Source of the DNA: Paraburkholderia bryophila
Lineage (GTDB): Bacteria > Pseudomonadota > Gammaproteobacteria > Burkholderiales > Burkholderiaceae
Length of the DNA stretch: 64,000 nucleotides
Direction: 5' to 3'
Assembly (NCBI RefSeq): GCF_003269035.1
Contig: NZ_QLTK01000005.1
Span: 186,001-250,000 of the forward strand
Translations under genes and position numbers: made by a program
The notes under the pieces: generated by a model
Database searches by the model: none
Seen by the model: the letters and a program-made list of their open reading frames with translations, nothing else
What the model was told of the DNA's origin: nothing
Shown here: positions 35,301 through 43,219 of the stretch, piece after piece
How positions within the stretch are numbered: position 1 is the stretch's first letter
How the letters are laid out: the number at the start of each line of letters is the position of its first letter

Positions 35301-35431
35301 TCGCCGAACGAATAGAACCGTGCCTGCGCGTAATCGGCCAACCGCTCGATTTCGTCGCGCGAAAACGGCGACAGAATTTCCACCGAGGCAAGAAACTCGG
35401 CGGCTGAGGGCGCGGTCTGAGGGGCGTCCAT
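32375..35431 (-). CDS. C39-peptidase ABC exporter with two cyclic-nucleotide-binding-like domains
   Basis: The 1018-residue protein has two cNMP-binding-like domains (about residues 15-135 and 150-265). A C39 peptidase follows with Cys317 in MDCGAACLAM, His390 in GYHYVVVYG and Asp406 in VADPAVG. Then come six membrane helices (455-725) and an ATPase with Walker A GRSGSGKT (813-820), LSGGQ (917-921) and LLVFDE (937-942). It should trim Gly-Gly leaders and export the peptides. Both cNMP pockets lack the usual phosphate-cassette Arg, so they may be sensors of another kind. It is similar in layout to cyanobacterial HetC/bacteriocin exporters. Confidence 0.93.
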   Translation of the reverse strand: MDAPQTAPSAAEFLASVEILSPFSRDEIERLADYAQARFYSFGETVCSAGETADGLYVVRSGTVRLFTEEHGKETSIGVRKSGEIFADIAMLRAYAHEASVRASAKTELLFIPREAIEPVISGNPAALAFVASYVAISSAGGFVAQLFDLRGKLNKAELEEYVRSVGVKRVAAGKEIFRQDGRDDRRLYVVRQGEVRIVRQEEGHDYTLATLGEGEIFGEKACLMRQEQMASAVAVTDTRLLVIPERTVHFILERNPKLREVLDERIRYGDRELQRQKRLEQRRKLPLMLDLQSKPEFGEKVIKRFALVEQAEEMDCGAACLAMVCRHYGIPMTLGKLRELANVTTQGATLDSLARAGESLGFTARGVQCTFDSLRGFDLPFIVHWEGYHYVVVYGLSKDYVWVADPAVGFRKLSVEDFERGWSGTCLLFTGGPHLLHLSAARSPWIRFVGYLTPYRKILGHLFLATFVIQVLGVIPPLIIQNILDGVIVHQNVSLLHLLIGGLIIANVFSQLMSSIRAYLANFMVRNMDFAMMSQFFKHTLSLPFSFFAKRKTGDIFARFQENQTIRAFLTESTVTTALNLLMVFIYFIIMFVYNVKMTLVLIAFVIPIMALTAIATPRIKSYAREVFTASTESKSFLMEALAGVETIKGMGIERPVRLRWEKKYAKALEVQYRAHAFNILVGLGSQLLNAATTIAILWVGANLVLAREMTIGQLIAFNAFMGSVLGPLMGLVGLWSMLNDAGVAMERLGDVLDIEPEQKPQDLPSRVMLPELQGEISLSGVYFRYGDNDSSYVLENINFDIKPGELVAIVGRSGSGKTTLAKLLVGFYTPSEGKMTIDGYDLGVVDKAYYRAQIGYVMQSNLLFSGTIAENIASGDDAPERRRIEEVAKMADAHAFISKMPLGYEQIVGERGIGLSGGQIQRLCIARALYHDPRLLVFDEATSALDSQSESNILGNMHDILKGRTAVIIAHRLSTIMRADKIIVLYEGAIVEQGRHDELIARGGMYYQLVQKQLSA

Positions 35432-35472
35432 GAACTTGCGGACCTCCGTTCGGCGTGGTGATTGCGGATCGG

Positions 35473-36225
35473 TCAGCGTGCTTCGATAACGTGCTCCTGG
35501 GCACGCGCGATCAGCCAGCTTTCCCGCAACAGGCGCCGGACTTCGGCGGCTACATCGTCGTCGAGCGCGGCCGGGTACTTGGCCGTCACCGCGAAAATCT
35601 CGAAGCAGGAGCGATCCGCCGACGGAAACGGGCCGAGCAGATCGCCCACCGCCGCGTTGAAGATCTTGGCTTCGATATCCGCCTTCAGCGACCCACGCAA
35701 CACCTTGCCGATCACGCCGCCCGCCTCGCGGGTGTCCGCAATGGAATGCTCGCGCGCCATGTCGGCAAAGCTCTCCGGATCGTCGTGCAGATACGAGATC
35801 ATTTCCTTCGCCTTGCCCTCGCTGTCCAGCACGATATGGCTCACCTCGATCGCGTCGAACTTCGGCGAATTCAGCGCGAAGTAGTCTTTGATTGCCGTGT
35901 CGTTGCCGACCTCGTCGAGCATCTTCTCCTGATACAGCCCGTCGGTAATGAAGGCCTCGAATTCGTCGAGGCTGACATGGAGCGCATCGAGGTACTGATT
36001 CATATCCGTCGCACGGTGCAGTCCCCGCACACGGCGGAACTGATCGGCGCGCTGCTGGATTTCGTCCGCACTGACGGTCATGCCCTGCTTCTTCGCCGCA
36101 TGCACCGTGAGCTTGTCGCGCACAATCTGCTCGATCAGGCTCTCGAACTGGCCAGTGAGTTTCAGAAGACGAATGAACTCGGCCACATCCACGACTTCAT
36201 CATCGATACGCACTATCGCGGTCAT
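35473..36225 (-). CDS. PpiC/parvulin-like peptidyl-prolyl isomerase without signal peptide
   Basis: The 250-residue protein has a SurA-like helical N-terminal chaperone region (1-115). A parvulin domain follows, with EVSHIVLDSEGKAKEM, FADMAREHSI, GGVIG and the closing GPFPSADRSCFEIFAV. Unlike PpiC or SurA it has no signal peptide or membrane segment, so it should act in the cytoplasm. Holding precursor peptides for the exporter is a likely role. Comparable parvulin genes sit beside C39 exporters and HlyD genes in some cyanobacterial bacteriocin clusters. AAGGAG precedes the ATG. It lies between the HlyD and ABC genes. Confidence 0.85.
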   Translation of the reverse strand: MTAIVRIDDEVVDVAEFIRLLKLTGQFESLIEQIVRDKLTVHAAKKQGMTVSADEIQQRADQFRRVRGLHRATDMNQYLDALHVSLDEFEAFITDGLYQEKMLDEVGNDTAIKDYFALNSPKFDAIEVSHIVLDSEGKAKEMISYLHDDPESFADMAREHSIADTREAGGVIGKVLRGSLKADIEAKIFNAAVGDLLGPFPSADRSCFEIFAVTAKYPAALDDDVAAEVRRLLRESWLIARAQEHVIEAR

Positions 36226-36261
36226 TTCATCCGCTCCTTGTTTGATATGGGATCCGCACGT

Positions 36262-37635
36262 TCAACCCGCCACCTGCCGGAACGGATCAAGACCCAGATC
36301 GATCAGACGACGCTCGCGCACCACGATTTCCGCGCTCGCCGTCATGCCGTAACGCAGCGGATAGCGGGTGTCGGCAATCTGGTAGTAGTTTCTGTCGAGC
36401 GTGACGCGCCCCTCGTACACCGGCTGCTTGTCCTGAAGCGACGGTTTGGTCGCCGGCGAGATATATGCGAGCGTGCCGCCGATCAGCCCATAGCGCTGGT
36501 AAGGAAACGCGTTGAATTTCAGTTTGACCGGCAGGCCTTCATGCAGAAAAGCACGGTCGTGTTCGGCGATCTCGATCTTCAGCACGGGCCGCGCGTCTTT
36601 CGGTGCGATGCCGCCGAGCGGCGCGTTGGCCTGGATCTTGTCGCCTCGCTGGGTCGACGTGACGTCGGTGATAACGCCCGAAACCGGCGCCAGGATCAGC
36701 AGAAAATTGTCTTTGTCGATGTTCTCGAAACGGATTCGCGCCGCCGCTTCGGCCACCAGTCGCGCGCTTTGTAACTGCAGGCGCGCTTTGTCTTCGGCGT
36801 CGGTGATATCGCGGACCGCCGAGTCGTATTGCAGTTGCAGATCCGTCGTCTGCTGTCCGCTGGTTTCGAGTTGCGCATTCGCCTGCGCGTATTCGTGACT
36901 CAGGCGGAAATCCAGTTCCGCGAGTTTCGATTGCGCGACCCGGTAGGCGTTGTCCGCTTCCAGCGCGGCGGTCCGCTTCTGTTCGACCTGCAATTCGGCG
37001 ATGCCGCCGCCACCTGGTTGCGCGAACAACTGTGCGTAGCGGTCCAGTTCCTGGCGCGCCGCTTCTCGCGTACGGCGTGCGTTGTCGAGCACGCTGCGCG
37101 CTTCGTCGAGTTCGGCTTTCTGACCTTCGGCGAGTTTGGTGGTCCCTTCGGAAACACGGTTTTCGTGCAGCCGTGCCTCCACTTCCATTTGCGCCTTCAG
37201 CGCGGCGGCCTTGCGCTCCATCAGCGCCTTCTTCTCGGGAAACTGTTTCCAGTCGCGCTCGGCGTCTTCGAGCTTGAGTTGCGCTTGCAGCGCATTGCTG
37301 GCCGCTTCGATCGCGCCGCGCGCGTTCAGGCGAGCCAATACATCGCCTTTGGACACCGGCTGTCCTTCGGCGATATACAGATCGGCGAGTTCGCCGTCGA
37401 TCGGCGCATAAATGCGACGCACGTCCGACTCGGGCGACAACGTGCCTTGCGCGCTGACAATCACATCCGCACGCCCCACGAACGACCACAGCAAGCCGGT
37501 CACTACCAGCGCAACCATTGCCCAGATCAGCGCGCGCGCGAGCCGCACCGGCTCGGCGGTCAGGATCGCGATGCCCTCGACGCTGTGATCCTCGAGCGCC
37601 TCGGACAGCGGTCTAGGGTGATTGTCGCGTTTCAC
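36262..37635 (-). CDS. HlyD-family periplasmic adaptor
   Basis: The 457-residue membrane-fusion protein has a cytoplasmic N-terminus and one membrane helix (about 35-53). A split lipoyl/barrel-sandwich domain follows (TLSPESDVRRIYAPIDGELA and later ILAPVSGVITDV). Between its halves is a 200-residue alpha-helical hairpin rich in Glu, Arg and Ala. It bridges the ABC exporter and an outer-membrane channel. The start is GTG at 37635, inside the end of the FHA gene (23-bp overlap), so translation is coupled. It is part of the operon FHA-HlyD-parvulin-ABC-activator. Confidence 0.92.
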   Translation of the reverse strand: MKRDNHPRPLSEALEDHSVEGIAILTAEPVRLARALIWAMVALVVTGLLWSFVGRADVIVSAQGTLSPESDVRRIYAPIDGELADLYIAEGQPVSKGDVLARLNARGAIEAASNALQAQLKLEDAERDWKQFPEKKALMERKAAALKAQMEVEARLHENRVSEGTTKLAEGQKAELDEARSVLDNARRTREAARQELDRYAQLFAQPGGGGIAELQVEQKRTAALEADNAYRVAQSKLAELDFRLSHEYAQANAQLETSGQQTTDLQLQYDSAVRDITDAEDKARLQLQSARLVAEAAARIRFENIDKDNFLLILAPVSGVITDVTSTQRGDKIQANAPLGGIAPKDARPVLKIEIAEHDRAFLHEGLPVKLKFNAFPYQRYGLIGGTLAYISPATKPSLQDKQPVYEGRVTLDRNYYQIADTRYPLRYGMTASAEIVVRERRLIDLGLDPFRQVAG

Positions 37636-40258
37636 TCTGCCCGTCTCCGATCAACGCCAACTTGGCTTTCAGCAACCCCGGATCCAGCACCATGCGCAAA
37701 TCGGTCAGCGAACGGCGCTGCAAATCGGCCTCGGCGTCGATATCGGTGAGAAGCCGGTCGAAGTCGGCGGGATGGTCGACCCTCAACTGCGTAAAGATCC
37801 GCATACCCTGCTGCGCCGCGGTTTGCGCATCGGACAGCAGTCGCGCCTCGCTGCGAAAACCCGGCGAAATACCTGCTTCGAGCCGTTGCGTGCCGCCAAT
37901 CGGCCCACTCGCGCGGTATTGTTTCCATAGGCTCTGCGCGCGCAGCAGCAGGTCTTGCGCTCGCGTCAGCGCTTTATCGTGCAGCGAGGCCACGTCTTTC
38001 TGGATCGACTGCGCGAACCAAACGTCGTTGACCGGATCGAGGCTCGCGTAGAACGACAGCAAACGCTCGTCGTAATCGTTGCTGCCGCGCGTTTTCTGCA
38101 GATCGCCGAATTGATCGAGCAATGTCTTCTTATGTGTTTGCTCCGCCGCGAGCACATCGGACCACGGTCCCGCCGGCATGGCTGCCAGATCCGCCAGCGC
38201 CTGCTGCGCATCGCCGCGCCGCCAGGCTGCCGTCACCGCTGCCTGCCGCTGAATGACGTCCTGCGAAGGCAGGCGGTTGGTCGCCAATTGCTGAAATTGC
38301 GCCTGAAACGGCGGCGTGCTGAAACGCGTGGTTTTCAGCAGGGTGAGCAACGGCGTCAATTGACGGCTAAGCGCGGCATTCAACAGCGCCGTGTATTGCC
38401 GCAAATCGTCACGCACCCGATCCAGACCCGCGAGACGTGGATAGCGCTGCGCGTAATCGTCGAGCACGGCGGGCAACGCGTCGGGTTTGTCACGAGCCAG
38501 TTCGGTGCGAATCGTTCCATTCAGACGGTCGATGGCGGCCACATACACCGAATCGTCGCTCTCCAGTTTGCGCAAATGGCTCAGCGCCTGCGCGTACGGC
38601 TCCGCGAATACCGGCACGTAGGAGGCGATACGGTCGAGGGCACGCTGATGACTTTTAGCGTCGTCGTCCCAGCGCTGCAACAAACCGGCGATGGTCGACT
38701 CGTCCGTGTACATGCGGATCGGTGCTTCCACGCCGCCGCGCATCGCGACGAAACGCTCCAGATCGCCCACCCATTGCAATTCGCCGATCAACGATAGGGC
38801 GTCTGCATTGTTCGTGCTCAATGAGCGCATCTCGTTGAGCAGCGCGTCGGCCTGATCGAACTGCGCTTTCTGCAATGTATTCAGCCAGCCTGGGAGGCGC
38901 GCCTTGAGTAACGCTTCGCTGGCCAGCGCGCTGACTTTCGTGTCGGCGGGATGATCCGCGAGGTAGTCTTTCGCCGCCGTGACCGCGCTGTTGTAATCGC
39001 CGCTCGCCAGCAGGTTCTTCAATTCGCGCTCGGACGAACCGCGCAGGTACAGTGCCGACACCAGCGCAATCAGCACGACGAGGCCGGCGCCGCCCCACAG
39101 GACGATTCGCCGTCCGCTCGTGCGATTGCCTCCGGCGAATGCCTTGCTGAGTTCGACGGTAATGAGACGCCAACGATGCGCGCGGCCGTTGGCAGCACCT
39201 TTATTGCGGGCACCGGTCGAACCACGCCCGTCGGCCGCATTGGTCGCGCCGTCGGCCGCATTGCCGCCGTTCGCGTGCTCCGCGATGCGAGCGTCACTCA
39301 GGCCGTTCCCCGCCCGCGCCGCCGAGCCGGTCGCGTCGCGCCTGCCCGGTCCCGACCATGGTTGCGCGGCCTGATTGACCTCGTCCTCGCGCTGCCGCGC
39401 GGGATCGACGCAAAAGATATCGAGGAACGAATTCGCCGCGCCGACGAAGGTGGTCTTGTCGGCATCGGCCGGGTTGTCGGCGGCGGGGTGAAATACCAGT
39501 TGGGTCACGGTGGGCTCGACTTCAGGGGGTTTCTGCAGTGTCACCCTGTAGACGAAGTGATCGCCCCCAAATGCAACCAGGTTGCCATCCACGAGCGGCA
39601 GCGCGGATTCGTCCAGCCGCTTTCCGCCGACGAATGTACCGTTCGTGCTGCCGAGATCTTCGACATAGAACTCGCCGCCTTTCACAAAAATGTGCGCGTG
39701 ACGCCGCGAGATGTAATTGACCTGATGCGGGTAGCGTTCCTTGTAGCGCGAGAAAACCTCGTCGGCTTTGCTGATCAGAAACGGGAAAGCCCGCACTTCG
39801 ATGGGCTGCAACCCGAGGTCTTCACGCTGCGGCACCAGCAGCAACGCCGACGCGGGCGACGAGCCGGTTCCCGCCACGATCCGCGCGCGCGGTTCGATAC
39901 TCACCCGGTAACATAGCTCGCCGCCGAAGCACAACTCGTCGCCGGCGCGCACGCGGGCCGGCGTTTGCCGCACCGCGACGCCATTCACGGTCGTGCCGTT
40001 CTTGCTGCCGAGATCGGCGACGTAGAGCGCGCCCTGCTCCGTGAAAACGCGCGCGTGCCGGCGCGACAGCCGCGCGATCCGTTCGGCGGGGTAATCGGTG
40101 AACGGCGCCTCGCTGCGGCCGATCGCGAACAGCTCGTCGACGATCCGGATCGCGTCGAGCGCGGGGCGCTGCGCGGACGCAACGGGAGACAGCACCACGT
40201 CGAAGGCGGTGCCGGTCGTCACGCGCATCTCAGCAATCGGAGCTTCGCCGGTGGCCAT
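37613..40258 (-). CDS. Double FHA-domain membrane protein with large periplasmic helical region
   Basis: The 881-residue protein has two FHA domains in the cytoplasm. The first (about 35-118) has RLSRRHARVF and LGSKNGTTVNG; the second (148-238) has YISRRHAHIF and LGSTNGTFVGG. A Gly/Ala/Asn-rich linker and one membrane helix (385-405) follow, then about 475 residues of helical, TPR-like periplasmic sequence. FHA domains bind phosphothreonine, so it should recruit partners phosphorylated by the kinase at 46146-48215. First gene of the exporter operon. It probably couples phosphorylation to assembly or activity of the transport complex. Confidence 0.9.
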   Translation of the reverse strand: MATGEAPIAEMRVTTGTAFDVVLSPVASAQRPALDAIRIVDELFAIGRSEAPFTDYPAERIARLSRRHARVFTEQGALYVADLGSKNGTTVNGVAVRQTPARVRAGDELCFGGELCYRVSIEPRARIVAGTGSSPASALLLVPQREDLGLQPIEVRAFPFLISKADEVFSRYKERYPHQVNYISRRHAHIFVKGGEFYVEDLGSTNGTFVGGKRLDESALPLVDGNLVAFGGDHFVYRVTLQKPPEVEPTVTQLVFHPAADNPADADKTTFVGAANSFLDIFCVDPARQREDEVNQAAQPWSGPGRRDATGSAARAGNGLSDARIAEHANGGNAADGATNAADGRGSTGARNKGAANGRAHRWRLITVELSKAFAGGNRTSGRRIVLWGGAGLVVLIALVSALYLRGSSERELKNLLASGDYNSAVTAAKDYLADHPADTKVSALASEALLKARLPGWLNTLQKAQFDQADALLNEMRSLSTNNADALSLIGELQWVGDLERFVAMRGGVEAPIRMYTDESTIAGLLQRWDDDAKSHQRALDRIASYVPVFAEPYAQALSHLRKLESDDSVYVAAIDRLNGTIRTELARDKPDALPAVLDDYAQRYPRLAGLDRVRDDLRQYTALLNAALSRQLTPLLTLLKTTRFSTPPFQAQFQQLATNRLPSQDVIQRQAAVTAAWRRGDAQQALADLAAMPAGPWSDVLAAEQTHKKTLLDQFGDLQKTRGSNDYDERLLSFYASLDPVNDVWFAQSIQKDVASLHDKALTRAQDLLLRAQSLWKQYRASGPIGGTQRLEAGISPGFRSEARLLSDAQTAAQQGMRIFTQLRVDHPADFDRLLTDIDAEADLQRRSLTDLRMVLDPGLLKAKLALIGDGQSETRQSP

Positions 40259-40375
40259 TTTATCTGGATCACTAATCGTTTACCTGTTGCGAAAAACACG
40301 CAACGAAAACGGCACGCAGAACTGCAGCGAAATGAGATCGTTCGAGCGAGCCGCACAAACTCCGGCTCCTTAAGG

Positions 40376-40403
40376 ATTGTAAGTCACGCATGGCGAGAGT
40401 CAA
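40376..40403 (-). promoter_or_regulatory. Predicted sigma70 promoter of the exporter operon (TTGACT-N16-TACAAT)
   Basis: On the minus strand, -35 TTGACT is at 40403-40398 and -10 TACAAT at 40381-40376. It lies about 118 bp before the FHA gene start. This suggests constitutive machinery with sigma-54-controlled cargo. Confidence 0.6.
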
Positions 40404-40486
40404 TTTCCCGATGGTCGTTGATGAGTGCAACCGGTGCGTCGTCAGCAGCCGAAATGCCGGCACTGCACGCCAGCTCGCGGTTTAGC

Positions 40487-41947
40487 TCAGTGTTCCTTTA
40501 CTTCCGCCTGCACGTCGACGCTGGGCCAACCGCCACCGAGCGCTTTATAGAGCAGCACGGTGTCGGACAGAATCAGTTGATGATTGGCGAGTAAAGACTG
40601 TTGCGCGTCGAGCAGCGTGCGTTCGGTTTCGAAAACCTCCAACTGCGACACCACGCCCAAACGCAATTGCAACTGGATCTGATCGGCGACGATCTGCAGG
40701 CGGTCCACCTCCTGCTGCAACTCCACCCGCTGCTGCTTGTGCGAGTTCAGATTGACCAACGCATTCTCTACTTCCTCGAACGCGCCCATCACGGCCACAC
40801 GATATTGCTGTTCCGCAACTGTCGATTCCGCTTTGGTGACCTTCACATGCGCCCGCACGCTGGGATCGAGCAGGGGAATATTGATGCTCGGCATGAAGCC
40901 GTAGGTGAACGATTTCAGCAAGTCCGTCAGCGCGAAGCTGGCCGTGCCGCCGTGCCCGGTGAGGCTGATGGTCGGCAATTGCGCGAGTTTCGCCTGGCCG
41001 ACGAGGTTGTACGCTTCGAGCACCCTGAATTCCGCAGCCACCACGTCGGGACGCCGCGCGAGCAGTTGCGCGGGCAAACCATCGGGTACCGCCGGCAATT
41101 GCACGCGTTGCTGCAAATGGCCCTTTGGCAGCTGAAATTCGCCGGCCGGCACGCCGATCAGCGTGCACAGCGCGTTATTGGCGATATCACGCGAACGGCG
41201 CAGTTCGAGCAACTGGTTCGTCAGGCGATTGATTTCCGCCTGCTGCCGCAGCACCTGGGTTTGCGGCACGATACCGTTGCGGCGCTGGCCTTCGTAGATC
41301 GAGAGAATCAGCTTGTTGGTCACGAGGGTTTTCTGCTGCTGCTCGATCTGGTCGTCGAATTGCAGAATCTGAAAGTACGTGCTGGAGACGTTCGATACCA
41401 ACTCCAGATAGCCGGCGCGCCAATCGGCTTCGCTGGCATGAAATTCGGCCTTCTGCGCCTGAACGCCTTTCTCCACTTTGCCCCAGATATCGATGTCCCA
41501 GTTCACCTGAGTCGCGAGGTTGTACTGCTTCGAGAACGTCTGGCCGGTGGACTTTTCGAAGTCGGCGCCCGCGCCGAGATCCATGGTCGGCAAACCGCCC
41601 GCTTTGGCTTCGCCGATCTGCGCGCCGGCGACGTCGATGCGCGCGGCCAGCACCTTGATATCGAAGTTGCCGGCGATCGCTTTCGCGATCAACGTGTCCA
41701 GATACGGGTCACGGAAGCCCTTCCACCAATCGGGTTCGATTGTCGCGGCGGCCGAAACGGGCGCGCCTTTCTGGTCCGACCATGCGGTTTTCGCCGGCGT
41801 ATCGGGACGCTGGTAAGCCGGCATGCTGACGTCGATACATGCGCCGAGCGAAAGCGCGCAGAGCGCCGCCGCACCGACGGCGCGCACGCTGTGCGCCGAG
41901 GCTCGGCAGAAGCGTTGACGGATCGGACTGTGAAGCAACGCGGACAC
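40487..41947 (-). CDS. TolC/NodT-type outer-membrane efflux lipoprotein
   Basis: The 486-residue factor has a signal ending LGAC (Cys37 lipidation). Two repeats of the outer-membrane efflux domain follow, with PDWWKGFRDPYLDTLIAKA, WDIDIWGKVEKG, LARRPDVVAAEF and YNLVGQAKLAQLPTISL. It would complete the export channel with the HlyD adaptor. The start is placed at GTG 41947 because GGAG lies 6 nt upstream and the signal then begins properly; an ATG at 42028 adds 27 unlikely residues. It lies 228 bp upstream of the FHA gene, which has its own promoter. Confidence 0.9.
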   Translation of the reverse strand: MSALLHSPIRQRFCRASAHSVRAVGAAALCALSLGACIDVSMPAYQRPDTPAKTAWSDQKGAPVSAAATIEPDWWKGFRDPYLDTLIAKAIAGNFDIKVLAARIDVAGAQIGEAKAGGLPTMDLGAGADFEKSTGQTFSKQYNLATQVNWDIDIWGKVEKGVQAQKAEFHASEADWRAGYLELVSNVSSTYFQILQFDDQIEQQQKTLVTNKLILSIYEGQRRNGIVPQTQVLRQQAEINRLTNQLLELRRSRDIANNALCTLIGVPAGEFQLPKGHLQQRVQLPAVPDGLPAQLLARRPDVVAAEFRVLEAYNLVGQAKLAQLPTISLTGHGGTASFALTDLLKSFTYGFMPSINIPLLDPSVRAHVKVTKAESTVAEQQYRVAVMGAFEEVENALVNLNSHKQQRVELQQEVDRLQIVADQIQLQLRLGVVSQLEVFETERTLLDAQQSLLANHQLILSDTVLLYKALGGGWPSVDVQAEVKEH

Positions 41948-42133
41948 GATGGTCTCCGATGACACCCATTTCGCTTGACGAGCAAAACGCACCGTGTCGG
42001 TCGGCCATCTCGTGCGCGGCTTCGGCATTGAAGTTTGAAGCGCTGCAGGGAATCGGACGATAGCGTTGGAGCGTTGGGGGATGTGAAAAGAACGATTGGT
42101 TAAGAAATTTTTTGGAGTCGCGATCGGCGTGTC

Positions 42134-42164
42134 AACCGCGGAAGCCGACGAGGCCTCCGCGGTT
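42134..42164 (-). terminator. Hairpin after peptide gene 2
   Basis: AACCGCGGA (42134-42142) pairs with TCCGCGGTT (42156-42164) around a 13-nt loop, just beyond the stop of the leftward peptide gene. There is no clear T-run. Confidence 0.5.
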
Positions 42165-42175
42165 TTCAGCGCCGT

Positions 42176-42457
42176 TCAGACATTGATGTTGTTGCTCGCG
42201 CTCACGTGCGGGTTGATCGTGGTCGTGACGCCGGCCACGAACGCCGCGTTGTTGCCGTTCGCGTTCTGGATGCTCATCGACGTGTTGATCAGTTGGGTCG
42301 CGTTGACGGTCTTGCTGTTGTTGGGCGCGTACACCGGGTCAAAGCTGAAATACGACGACGAAGGGAAGCCGTAGCCGTAGCCGCCGCGCACCGCGCTCAT
42401 GGCCTTGCTGTCGAGTTGAGCGGTGATGGACAGGTCTTTGATGGTCAGCGTGTTCAT
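42176..42457 (-). CDS. Double-glycine leader export peptide 2
   Basis: The 93-residue precursor has a leader with Leu4, Ile6, Asp8-Leu9, Leu15-Asp16, Ala19-Met20, Ala22, Val23, Gly25-Gly26, identical to peptide 3. The 67-residue predicted product is rich in Asn, Ser, Thr and aromatic residues, has no Cys, and ends SASNNINV. It is near-identical to peptide 3 apart from two extra residues (GF) after YGY and scattered changes in the tail. AGGAG precedes the ATG. A sigma-54 promoter lies at 42533-42548. Confidence 0.85.
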   Translation of the reverse strand: MNTLTIKDLSITAQLDSKAMSAVRGGYGYGFPSSSYFSFDPVYAPNNSKTVNATQLINTSMSIQNANGNNAAFVAGVTTTINPHVSASNNINV

Positions 42458-42532
42458 GGTAAATCTCCTGGAAGGGAAGCTGCACAGTCTTGCGGTTGGG
42501 TTCGAGCATCTTGTCTGCTCGAGTGTCACTAA

Positions 42533-42548
42533 TGCATGGGCTGTGCCA
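42533..42548 (-). promoter_or_regulatory. Sigma-54 promoter before peptide gene 2
   Basis: On the minus strand TGGCACAGCCCATGCA fits the TGGCAC-N5-WTGCA consensus with exact -24/-12 spacing. It lies 75 bp before the ATG. Confidence 0.8.
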
Positions 42549-42686
42549 GTTTCGCTTCATGCTCCTCGATAAATTGCCGAACGGCTGTGGATAAAGGGCT
42601 GCTGGGAATCGTCCCGTTGCTCGGCAAATCACGGCATGGAAACCGCGTGCCACGAGTGGTGGCCCGCAGCCAACAACCGGCGCGAT

Positions 42687-42710
42687 GCTGTTGGTCGCGG
42701 CATGACACCG
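42687..42710 (-). promoter_or_regulatory. Candidate activator-binding element upstream of peptide gene 2
   Basis: The minus-strand element reads GTGTCATGC, then five variable bases, then CCAACAGC, preceded by CG. A 24-bp counterpart with the same ends lies at 48378-48401. Both stand 138-139 bp from their sigma-54 site. Confidence 0.4.
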
Positions 42711-42737
42711 TGTCGCGCAGACAGGAATCGCACGACG

Positions 42738-43172
42738 TCATCGCGCGATCACCGTGATCTTCTTCGAGTACACGGGCGGGTTGTGCGGCACGTGCATGTC
42801 GTCGCCCATCAGCAGTTGCAGCGTGTGCTTGCCGGGTGGCAACTGAATCATGGTTTCCGTTTCACCCGCACCGAAATGCAGATGATTGCGATCCGACGGA
42901 ATTTCCTGATCCATCGGCGGCAGGTCGGTGTCGATCAGCAGATGGTGGTGGCCAGTATTCGGATACTTGACGCCCTTTGGCGCCACGCCCATGTAGCGCA
43001 AGCCGAACCACACGCGGAACGGTTTATTCGCCGCGACCACCTGGCCATCGTTCGGATAGCCGATGTAGGCACGAGCGCCAGCCGGTGATGGCGTCGTCCC
43101 GGCCGTAGCGGGAATCGACGAAATCAAAGCCGCCGACGCCATGAGCGCCGCGACCGCGATGATCTTGAACAT
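42738..43172 (-). CDS. DUF4399 periplasmic protein, copy A
   Basis: The 144-residue precursor has a signal peptide ending ATAGT. The DUF4399 body holds the conserved VKYPNTGHHHLLIDTDLPP, QEIPSDRNHLHFGAGETE and LPPGKHTLQLLMGDD segments. The His-rich GHHHLLID and NHLHFG motifs hint at metal binding, which is inferred. Family members are often mislabelled as rod-shape proteins and no function is established. The neighbouring gene is a paralogue, 47 bp upstream, so the pair is probably co-transcribed. Confidence 0.85.
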   Translation of the reverse strand: MFKIIAVAALMASAALISSIPATAGTTPSPAGARAYIGYPNDGQVVAANKPFRVWFGLRYMGVAPKGVKYPNTGHHHLLIDTDLPPMDQEIPSDRNHLHFGAGETETMIQLPPGKHTLQLLMGDDMHVPHNPPVYSKKITVIAR

Positions 43173-43219
43173 GAAGGTCTCTCCGTCCTGACGGGCCCGC
43201 GTGGAAGCAGCGGGCAGCG

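Larger units (their letters stand above)
42176..42548 (-). repeat. Inverted duplicate of 48541-48906, left copy
   Basis: From the sigma-54 promoter through the leader the two copies are nearly base-identical on opposite strands, and the coding part diverges modestly. The copies flank about 6 kb with the DUF4399, caspase-like and kinase genes. Confidence 0.85.
42458..42737. other. Promoter region of peptide gene 2
   Basis: The region holds the minus-strand sigma-54 site (42533-42548) and a possible upstream activator element (42687-42710). No gene is seen. Confidence 0.6.
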
